Assembly: GCF_019059575.1 (NCBI RefSeq)
Contig: NW_024883018.1
Location: 1-64,000, forward strand
Reading direction: 5' to 3'
Source: Amphibalanus amphitrite
Lineage: Eukaryota > Arthropoda > Thecostraca > Balanomorpha > Balanidae
DNA length: 64,000 nucleotides
Part shown: piece by piece, positions 56,663-64,000 of the stretch
Layout of the letters: every line of letters starts with the position of its first letter
Numbering within the stretch: the first letter of the stretch is position 1
Notes under the pieces: model-generated
What the model saw: only the letters and a program-made list of their open reading frames with translations
Told to the model about the DNA's origin: nothing
The model's database searches: none
Position numbers and translations under genes: made by a program

Positions 56663-59600
56663 TTACTGGGAGTTCTTGCTCCCCGACTGGGAATCATCCC
56701 GGTCGCCAATCAGTAGAATCACACGATTCACTGGTCGATCGTAGTTCGTAGAACCGATCCGCACGCACACCTTGCGGACCAGGCCGTCTCCGCTCGGATA
56801 CACACTGGTGATGCGGCCGAGCGGCCACCGCGAGCGCGGCTCGTCGTCGTCGATGACGGCGACGATGTCTCCAGGCTGCAGATTTGGGTACCGATGAACC
56901 CATTTCTGCCGCTCCTGCAGGGTCGGCAGGAACTCCCGTCTCCAGCGCCGCCAGAATTGGTCCGCCAGAAATTGGACACGCCTCCAGCGCTGACGCACGT
57001 AGAGATCGGATTGGGAGAAACTACCGGGATAAGGTACTGCTACTCTACTTTTCAGTGTTAGTATTTGATTGGGGCTGAGGGGCAGGAGCGTATCGTCCGA
57101 CGCTCCGCTGAAGTACGAGATCGGACGACTGTTGACGATCGCCTCGCACTCCACCAGCAACGTCCGGAGTAGCTCGTCGTCCATCGTGTGGCCATGGGCC
57201 ACGATGAGGGGAGTTAGAACTGACCTCACGCTCCTGATCATGCGCTCCCAAACTCCTCCCATGGCGCTTGCCTGTGGCACGTTGAATTTGAACTCGAACC
57301 AGTCACAATCTTTCTTGAGCAGCTCTCCTCTGATTCGGATGTGGTCGTCCTCCTTCAGCGCCTCCTCCAACATGTTCTTGCCTCCGACGAAGTTCGTCCC
57401 GTTGTCGCAGAACAGCTTCCGAACGGGACCCCTTCGACAGACGAGGCGCCGAAACGCGTTCAGGAAGGAATCTGCTGAGAGGGAACAGACGGTCTCAAGG
57501 TGGATGGCACGGGATGCCAGGCAGCTGAAGAGGATACCCCAGCGCTTCACTTGGCTCCTCCGCTCCTTGACATAGAAAGGTCCGAAACAATCGACCGCGC
57601 AATGGCTGAAAGGCTCCACCGGCTCAGTCCTCTCAAGTGGCAGATCCGCCATCTTCTGCATCCGTGGACTTCCGCGAAGTTTCTTGCACGTGACGCAGCC
57701 TAGAATGTAGCTGCTTACCGCGCGGCGACCACCAATGACCCAATATCCGGCCGCACGGAGCTCGTTGAGTGTCGTACCACGCCCACCGTGGCACGTGTTT
57801 TCGTGGCACGCCTTCACGATCAGCTCGGTCACGTGACTCTTTCTTGGGAGGATCACCGGGTGGGCAACCTCCTTTGACAGCGTGCTGTTCTTCATGCGCC
57901 CTCCGACACAAATCAGTCCGTCCTCTCGGAGGAACGGATCCAGTCTGTAGATCGGGCTTTTGCGTTTTATAAACTTGTCTCTGCCCGTGATTCTGTTCTT
58001 GGCTGCCTTCTCTTTGGCATTTTCTTCGCGTCCACATTCTTCGTAGTTTCCTTCTTGTTGCTGTGACGTCAGCAGGCTCAGCTCTTCTGTGAACGCTTCT
58101 TTCTGAACAGATTTCAAAATCGCTTGTTCTGCTCGCATCAGGTCGTCTACGGTCATTCGTTCGACCGGCACGTACGATCTGACGTCCGTCGTGCCTCGAT
58201 TCTGACTTGGTTTGCTGGCCAAGATGGTCATATAACGCCGACACAAGGCTACCGACTTCTTTGCTCGGTGCCAACTGGAGAAGTAGCCGAGGCGCTTCGC
58301 GAGCGAGTGGTCTCCACTGGATATCGGGGGCACGTCGTCATCTTCACCGGATACAACTCTCTGTTCTTCGTCGAGCTCGCTATTTGGTTTGGTTGCATCC
58401 CCCTCACATTTTCCTTTGGCGTCACCTTCAGTGTCTCCTCGTTTCGCCTCCTGGGAGATCCTTCCCTCGTCGTCTTCACAGGACTTCAAGACCGTGGTCC
58501 GGTATGAAGAACGTTTCACTTCTGAATCGTCGTTTGGGACGATGAACTCCTGCTCTGTATCGGGGATGTTGACATCTGCTGTAAGCAGTTCTGGACCATG
58601 CCACCACAGGTTGCTGGTGAACAGTTCTCTCGCGCCGACTCCTCGGGAGGCTAAATCCGCTGGGTTGTTCTTTGACTCGATGTAATGCCACTGCCGAGGC
58701 TCTGTGTGCTGTCGGATGTATTGGATCCTGTTGGCTACAAACACGTGAAATCGCTTCGCGTCGTTGCGAATGTAGCCGAGAACTGCGCGGCTGTCAGACC
58801 AGAAGTATTCCTCATAGTCCCGGATTGACAGCTCGCTTCTGAGAAAGCAGCTTACTTGTACAGAAATAACGGCACCAACCAGCTCAAGTCTCGGGATGGT
58901 GACCGCTCTCACGGGTGTGACTCTGGACTTCGCCATTATCAGCGAGCTGGCGATCCTGTCGTCCTTGAAGACGGTCCTGAGGTACGAGCACTGGCCGCAT
59001 CCATCGTAGCTCGCGTCCGAGAAGTGATGCACTTCGTACTTCTTCACTTCACTGAGCTCCTCTGAGACGAAGCAGCGGGGAACCTTGAGCATGGACAGCA
59101 GCTCAACGTCTTCCTTCCAACAACGCCACTCTTCCTCCATGTCCTCGGGAATTGTGTCGTCCCAGCTGTACTTGTCCACGCACAGGCGTTTGAGAATGTT
59201 CTTCGCCACGAGAGTGCATGGGCTGATAAATCCAAGGGGATCATAAATCGCGCTCACTGATGACAGAATACCCCTTCTCGTCGCTGGCTTGCTGGGAAAA
59301 CTGACGTCGATACACAGCGAGTCTTCCTCGGTCTCCCACTTCAGGCCCAACACGCGTTCAAGAGGGAGAGGCGTCTCTCCGTCCAGTGCCAGCTGACAGC
59401 TCTTCGACAAACTGTACACCGGCAGTGCTTTCAAAACGTCTCTGTCGTTGGAGATGAACTTGTGGAGGTTGAATCCTCCCTTCGAACACAGACTCACCGC
59501 GTCCCGTATCAGTCGGACCGCGTCCTCCGATGTTTTGGTCGAAGCCACTCCATCGTCGATGTAGAAGTTCCTCTCCACAAAGGACGCAGCTTCGGGTGAG

Positions 59601-62600
59601 TACTCCTCTCCGTACATCTGAGCTGTCTTCTTAAGAGCAAAGAGTGCAACTGCTGGAGAGCTCGTAGCCCCGAAAAGGTGAGTGCACATTCGGTACTCTC
59701 GCGGCTGCTCGTCGAGATCTCCGTCGCTCCACCAGAGGAACCGGAGCAGGTCTCTGTGTTCAGGGTTGACGCGCACTTGGTTGAACATGCCTTCGATATC
59801 TCCACTGAACGCCACAGGGGCTTCCCTGAAACGCACGAGAATGCCAATGAGGCTGTTGTTTACATCTGGTCCCTGGAGAAGACGAGCGTTCAGGCAGTCA
59901 TCCTTGCAGAGTGCGCTGCAGTCGAACACGACCCTCAGTTTTCCTTTCTTCTCATGGTACACACCGTGGTGTGGTACGTAGTTGACCATGCCGTCACGGT
60001 CTCTCTCCTCGTCCGGAACCGGTTCAGCGTATCCTTTCAGGAAGAGATCACTCATGAAGGCCGCGTAGTCAGTTCTCAGCTTGTCGTCTCGAAGGAGTCT
60101 TCTTTTCAGTTGGGCTAGTCTGGCTTCTGCGAGATCTCTGTTGTTTGGCATTGACTGGCCTTCTTTCAGCGGAAGGGGAGCTTCGAAGTGGCCTCCTTCT
60201 TCTTTGTGCATGCCCTCTGTCATGACCTTGACAAACTGTATGTCTTCTTGGGACATCGCCTTTTCTTGTCTCTGATCAAAGAAGCCACTGTCGAAGACCT
60301 GTTGAACCTCTCGCAAGCTGACATCCTTGACTCTGGTCCGGTAGGCAAAGTGACACAACTTCTTGCGCTCATCACCCGAGCCGACGTAGAAGCATCCCTT
60401 CGGTTCGCTCTTGCTGATGAGTCCTACTATACCCCAGCCCAGAAGAGTACGCACAGCCCAAGGATCGTCTTCTTCTCCTGGGATGACTTCCCTGGGCTTG
60501 ATGATGCGCGGACAGTTGACGCCCAGAAGGAGTCCGATGTCCGCGTCAGATTGTGGCACGGGAATCTTGTCTGCCACTTGGTGAAGGTGCGTCCACTTGA
60601 GGCATGTTTCAGGTCTGGGTATCAGTGTGTGATCTGCTGGGATCTCCTGGCGTGAATACAGAGTGGGAAGGTCTACCTTCTCACCGTTCTCCAGGCTTTC
60701 GACGACGAGTCCTGACGTCGACATGCACTTCAGTATCTTGCGACCATTCATGGTGCTCAGCTCCAGCTCGACTTCGGTGGCTTCTGGATGAAGGGCGTCA
60801 CAGAGAGCGTCAGTCACAAAACTCGCATCCGACTGCGGGTCGAGCAGTGCATACGTGACGACCTTACGCTCGGGCTGATCCTGGCGGTACAGCTTTACTG
60901 GAACAATCATTGTGTGACAGTGAGAGGTACTGCAGTCTTCGACGTTCTGGACCGTGGATCGCAGTGAAGACGCCTTTGCTTGCATTTCGCCTCTTGTGGG
61001 CTTGCTGTTCTCAGTCTCACTGTGACCGCGAGCGTTAGCGGTTTTGGCGAGCGCTTCGTCATGGAGGAGCGTTGGGTGCGCCTTGGAGCACTTATCGCAC
61101 TTGTCTCTTCTCCGGCAATCGCGCCACATATGGCCTGGTTTCAAACATCCTCTGCAGAGTCTCTTCTTCAACACCTGCACCTTGCGGTCTTCGAGGCTCA
61201 TGGCCATGAACTTCTTGCAGGCATGTACAGTGTGATCTTCACCGCAGATGATGCAAGGACGTCTGCTTCTTGTCGTGGTTTCTTTAGAAACTGAACGCTC
61301 CTCGGTTTTATGGCCGCACGCTCCACAGGGGTTGTCGGTGCTTGACGTGAAAGTATGCACCTTTCCTCTCGCCTGCTTCGGGTCTCTTGTGTGCAGACTC
61401 TCTTCCATTTGCACACTCACAGGTCCGCAGGCGATGCGTGCTTCCGTGGCCACCAGCTCCACGAAGTCTGTAAAAGTCGGGTAGCTCGGGGTAGCGCCGT
61501 AGACACGGGTGTCCACAAGCCGCTTCCATCTGTCAGTGACGTAGGCAGGGAGCTTCTTGAGCACCAGGTGAATGGTGTGCGGGTCGTCCAGAGCTCGCAT
61601 GCCTGGGAGGGCAGCGGAGGCCATCAAACAGTGCTCCAATAAGTCTGCGAGTCGCTGGAGTCCTTTGCTGTCCCCCGATCTTACTATGGGCCATTCCCTC
61701 AGTCGATTCAAGTAGCTGCTAGCCACGAGGAAGTCGTTGCCGTACCGTGAGACGAGCTTCTCTTTGGCCTTGATATAGGCATCAGCTGTCCGTAGATGTA
61801 GGAACCCGGCGATAGCACTGTGGGCTTCACCATCGGTGTACCTGCTGAGGAAGTGTAAGCGTTCCACTGTACTTGAGGTCCGATGCTCCACGTACGTTTC
61901 GAACGCTCTCAGCCAGATCGGGAACTTGTCAACACTTCCGGTAAACACACCAGGTTCGATCATGGGCAGGCGGCCTTGCTTGCCCTGGTCTTTGAGGACG
62001 TTCACCAGACTCGCTAGCACTTCAGTGGCGGTTGATTCGCTGACCTCCTTTTGTACCTCTGGTTCTTCCTTGGTTCTTGCAGCATGAGACGCTTCTTCCT
62101 CACTAGGGGTCTCTCTTCTTGTCTCGCCCTTCGTAATAGGGTGCTCCGACTCGCTCATTCCTTCTTCCCTTTCGAACTTAAGCAGAGCTTCCTTCTTTGC
62201 TGTAAGTATGTCATGTTCGGTCTCCAATTCCAGCTCTCGCATTTTCCACTCCAGCTCCTGTCGCTGACGCTCGATCGCCAGTCGCTTCTTTGCTGCAGCA
62301 GTCCTGGCCTCCAGCTCTGCTCGCTTCTGGGCATCTTCAAGGTGCATTAGACTTATCTTCGCCCGAACGGAACTTCCTGAAGATTTGAGAGAGATCGATG
62401 GTTGTGCGTCTTGTGTCTTGTGGGTTGGCTCCAATCTCCCTTCCATCTCTTCCTTCATCGTGTTCATGTCATTCATGACATCTTGGTGCCTCATTGTACG
62501 CTCTTGTCGTTCGCCTTCTGAAAGGAGTACTAGCAGCTCACTGTTTGTTTGAACGAGACTGATGTAGGCTCTCTTCCATTGGATGTACGCTTCCTTGAGC

Positions 62601-62806
62601 GTCTCATCTTCTTCGCCTTCGTCAGAGCTCTTCAGACTCTTGATGATATCGACACCGGTTCTCTTCAACTCCTTCACACATCTCTGGTACTTCTTTTCCT
62701 TCGTGTCGATCTGGAACTGCCTCCCTTCTTCGGTGAGTGTGACGTGCCTCCCACTACGGGATGTGAGACGGTCAACTCCATCAGCAGGTTCGCCACCTTC
62801 TGCCAT
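56663..62806 (-). CDS. BEL/Pao Gag-Pol polyprotein (2047 aa)
   Basis: Uninterrupted frame. Residues about 130-240 form an acidic/basic coiled coil. Residues about 275-430 match the Pao-type Gag domain (DUF1759; FTGSVDKFPIWLRAFETYV). Zinc-knuckle-like cysteines lie about 510-580 (CIICGEDHTVHAC, CRGCLKPGHMWRDC). An aspartic-protease-like region (DUF1758) at about 640-700 carries LLDPQSDASFV. The reverse transcriptase at about 930-1150 has YIDD near 1081. RNase H begins near 1255 (HHFSDASYDGCG). Integrase comprises the HHCC zinc domain (1655-1705), catalytic D in AVDCFGPF (about 1737), D in FCDNGTNF (about 1800) and E in GGVWERM (about 1856), followed by a C-terminal DUF5641-like domain (about 1930-2025). 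All are made as one polyprotein that the protease would cut. The intact frame implies recent activity. Confidence 0.97.
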   Translation of the reverse strand: MAEGGEPADGVDRLTSRSGRHVTLTEEGRQFQIDTKEKKYQRCVKELKRTGVDIIKSLKSSDEGEEDETLKEAYIQWKRAYISLVQTNSELLVLLSEGERQERTMRHQDVMNDMNTMKEEMEGRLEPTHKTQDAQPSISLKSSGSSVRAKISLMHLEDAQKRAELEARTAAAKKRLAIERQRQELEWKMRELELETEHDILTAKKEALLKFEREEGMSESEHPITKGETRRETPSEEEASHAARTKEEPEVQKEVSESTATEVLASLVNVLKDQGKQGRLPMIEPGVFTGSVDKFPIWLRAFETYVEHRTSSTVERLHFLSRYTDGEAHSAIAGFLHLRTADAYIKAKEKLVSRYGNDFLVASSYLNRLREWPIVRSGDSKGLQRLADLLEHCLMASAALPGMRALDDPHTIHLVLKKLPAYVTDRWKRLVDTRVYGATPSYPTFTDFVELVATEARIACGPVSVQMEESLHTRDPKQARGKVHTFTSSTDNPCGACGHKTEERSVSKETTTRSRRPCIICGEDHTVHACKKFMAMSLEDRKVQVLKKRLCRGCLKPGHMWRDCRRRDKCDKCSKAHPTLLHDEALAKTANARGHSETENSKPTRGEMQAKASSLRSTVQNVEDCSTSHCHTMIVPVKLYRQDQPERKVVTYALLDPQSDASFVTDALCDALHPEATEVELELSTMNGRKILKCMSTSGLVVESLENGEKVDLPTLYSRQEIPADHTLIPRPETCLKWTHLHQVADKIPVPQSDADIGLLLGVNCPRIIKPREVIPGEEDDPWAVRTLLGWGIVGLISKSEPKGCFYVGSGDERKKLCHFAYRTRVKDVSLREVQQVFDSGFFDQRQEKAMSQEDIQFVKVMTEGMHKEEGGHFEAPLPLKEGQSMPNNRDLAEARLAQLKRRLLRDDKLRTDYAAFMSDLFLKGYAEPVPDEERDRDGMVNYVPHHGVYHEKKGKLRVVFDCSALCKDDCLNARLLQGPDVNNSLIGILVRFREAPVAFSGDIEGMFNQVRVNPEHRDLLRFLWWSDGDLDEQPREYRMCTHLFGATSSPAVALFALKKTAQMYGEEYSPEAASFVERNFYIDDGVASTKTSEDAVRLIRDAVSLCSKGGFNLHKFISNDRDVLKALPVYSLSKSCQLALDGETPLPLERVLGLKWETEEDSLCIDVSFPSKPATRRGILSSVSAIYDPLGFISPCTLVAKNILKRLCVDKYSWDDTIPEDMEEEWRCWKEDVELLSMLKVPRCFVSEELSEVKKYEVHHFSDASYDGCGQCSYLRTVFKDDRIASSLIMAKSRVTPVRAVTIPRLELVGAVISVQVSCFLRSELSIRDYEEYFWSDSRAVLGYIRNDAKRFHVFVANRIQYIRQHTEPRQWHYIESKNNPADLASRGVGARELFTSNLWWHGPELLTADVNIPDTEQEFIVPNDDSEVKRSSYRTTVLKSCEDDEGRISQEAKRGDTEGDAKGKCEGDATKPNSELDEEQRVVSGEDDDVPPISSGDHSLAKRLGYFSSWHRAKKSVALCRRYMTILASKPSQNRGTTDVRSYVPVERMTVDDLMRAEQAILKSVQKEAFTEELSLLTSQQQEGNYEECGREENAKEKAAKNRITGRDKFIKRKSPIYRLDPFLREDGLICVGGRMKNSTLSKEVAHPVILPRKSHVTELIVKACHENTCHGGRGTTLNELRAAGYWVIGGRRAVSSYILGCVTCKKLRGSPRMQKMADLPLERTEPVEPFSHCAVDCFGPFYVKERRSQVKRWGILFSCLASRAIHLETVCSLSADSFLNAFRRLVCRRGPVRKLFCDNGTNFVGGKNMLEEALKEDDHIRIRGELLKKDCDWFEFKFNVPQASAMGGVWERMIRSVRSVLTPLIVAHGHTMDDELLRTLLVECEAIVNSRPISYFSGASDDTLLPLSPNQILTLKSRVAVPYPGSFSQSDLYVRQRWRRVQFLADQFWRRWRREFLPTLQERQKWVHRYPNLQPGDIVAVIDDDEPRSRWPLGRITSVYPSGDGLVRKVCVRIGSTNYDRPVNRVILLIGDRDDSQSGSKNSQ

Positions 62807-62980
62807 TTTGGTGACCTTGCTTTCAATCAGTGGGAGTTAGTGGATGACAGAGACAGTTTCGAACTACTGATGTCAAGAAGGATGATATGACAACGCACAT
62901 GGGTCTGGAGACTGGAAGTCAACGTTTGTTAATGGGTTAGTTAATGGTCTAAGCTGCTGGCAAGAGGAAGAGTTTTTTAC

Positions 62981-63531
62981 TGATGTGGCCTCCGCCACCA
63001 CTAGCAATGTCTCGTCACTACTGACACATTGGGAATAAACAACTGGGTCGTTTCTTTCTACATCTATTGTCAGCAGTGCGTGTGTGGCAGCAGAGAAGTT
63101 GGTAACGACCAACTGACCGTAAAAAACCTGTCAATCACACCAGACAGAAAACAATGTAAAATGTTGCCTGAGCGAGATTGCGCCACTCTGACTGCATAAA
63201 TGCACACATACTTGTTCACACCAAGTGCAAGCAATATGAATAAATCTTAGTCAACTCAACATGATGTCTGAAACAAATACAAATACGTACGCATAATGCC
63301 AGGATTAAATCAGTTTTCCATTAACCAAGGGCGATTAGATTATACACAAACTTAATCAGCGCACATGACTAGAAAAATAGGAACGTACTCTTTCCAGGTA
63401 GGTACGCCGAGCAACACAATGTCCAACTTTCTCCAGACGCGTTAGCAGTTCGGGTCACATGCAGCATTCACATGCGGGGGACCCTGCCAGGGGAAAAGGC
63501 ATGGGTTAACGACACGTAGAACGCCGCAACA
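62981..63531 (-). repeat. 5' LTR of the BEL/Pao element (551 bp, uninterrupted)
   Basis: Shows the intact TTAA (63352-63355) used by the MITE in the other LTR. A TATA-like TATAATC on the minus strand (about 63337-63344) lies next to it. Confidence 0.95.
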
Positions 63532-63536
63532 ACAAT

Positions 63537-63889
63537 ATTTACTTTGGAATGAGTTTGCATGTCCTTAGTAGGGGAAGGGAATTATGGAGTCGTTTATTCA
63601 GATGGATATTTAATTTTACCTTGAGTTGAAAAGCCTGCATTTTGTAATAGGTACATCTTTAAAGAAAATCATGTAATACAGTGAATAAAATGCATTGTGA
63701 CATCTATGGATAAATCAGCCCACTGAGGCATATTAACATTTTGCAATGTTGTTTTGCAAGAATATTTTTTAGTCTCATTAACAATGTTCACAACTCATAT
63801 TACATAGGTACTTATGTTAATTCTGCTAATGTGAAAGCATTCATTGCTCCACAGTGCTGACATGGTATTTTGCCATTTGTCTGTTTCAG
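63537..63889. other. No recognisable gene; AT-rich
   Basis: Flank of the BEL insertion, possibly an intron ending at the acceptor at 63889. Confidence 0.4.
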
Positions 63890-64000
63890 CTCGCTTTCTC
63901 CTGAATCTCAACACCATGCCCTCTCATCAGTGACTAGTGAGGGACTGCAGAAGTTTTCGGCTGTGGCTCATCCAGTCTTCACCGGATCTAGCCACCAAGG
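63890..64000 (+). CDS. Possible internal exon of an unknown gene (runs off the window)
   Basis: A good acceptor (TTTGTCTGTTTCAG|C, AG at 63888-63889) precedes a frame that is open to the window end, starting SLSPESQHHALSSVTSEGLQ when one base completes the previous codon. No domain is recognised. It could be chance. Confidence 0.3.

Larger units (their letters stand above)
55305..63531 (-). mobile_element. Complete BEL/Pao LTR retrotransposon
   Basis: The element runs from LTR to LTR with a 5-bp duplication ACAAT (55300-55304, 63532-63536). LTRs begin TG and end CA. They are 551 bp each, apart from a nested 467-bp MITE plus its 4-bp duplication in the downstream (3') LTR. I found no difference between the LTRs on reading. 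One 2047-codon frame encodes all domains. A 174-bp leader separates the 5' LTR from the ATG. A clear primer-binding site was not identified; purine-rich TTTGGGGAG lies just before the 3' LTR. Confidence 0.97.

Overview
This is a eukaryotic, almost certainly arthropod, nuclear genome window. It carries spliced genes with GT/AG junctions, a CLIC gene with the arthropod-type CxxC motif and C-terminal extension, C-type-lectin-like genes, and a very dense load of BEL/Pao, Penelope, LINE, hAT, piggyBac-like, Harbinger-like, Transib-like and Tc1/mariner-like elements. A crustacean (for example a barnacle) is my best guess, but that is inference. No bacterial-style operons, rRNA or CRISPR were seen.

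Layout. 0-12 kb: a 5'-truncated Penelope-like retroelement, a TA-flanked long-TIR element holding a young TTAA MITE, then a nest of TTAA-flanked elements with a Harbinger-like element full of a GGTCA minisatellite. 12-18.5 kb: mostly unassigned sequence, a long GA tract, and the first coding exon of a probable monocarboxylate-transporter-like gene (minus strand). 19.8-23.2 kb: two divergently oriented, 92% identical C-type-lectin-like genes on a large inverted repeat. 23.7-28.7 kb: a three-deep transposon nest (TIR element > hAT > LINE). 29.7-53.9 kb: one complete six-exon CLIC gene on the minus strand (258 aa). Its introns hold TTAA elements, a Transib-like fold-back that contains a hAT that contains a TTAA element, and minisatellites seeded from CLIC exon edges. 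55.3-63.5 kb: a complete, very young BEL/Pao retrotransposon with indistinguishable LTRs and an intact 2047-codon polyprotein. 63.9-64.0 kb: a possible exon of an unknown gene.

Most notable. (1) A family of TTAA-flanked elements has ends built as an element-specific tag, a G-run/C-run hairpin, and on one end a second direct copy of the tag; the tags differ between elements but agree within each element. (2) Three filled/empty site pairs inside the window prove TTAA and TAA target-site duplications. One shows that the 467-bp TTAA MITE moved after the very recent BEL insertion, so that family was recently active. (3) A fold-back element begins with CACAGTG (the V(D)J RSS heptamer) and has a 5-bp duplication, as in Transib. 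(4) Eleven intronic copies of the CLIC exon-5 splice donor lie in a minisatellite, and arrays also start at stop codons of CLIC and of one lectin gene.

Coordinates of splice sites, TIRs and TSDs were read directly from the sequence. Identity percentages and domain boundaries are estimates by eye.
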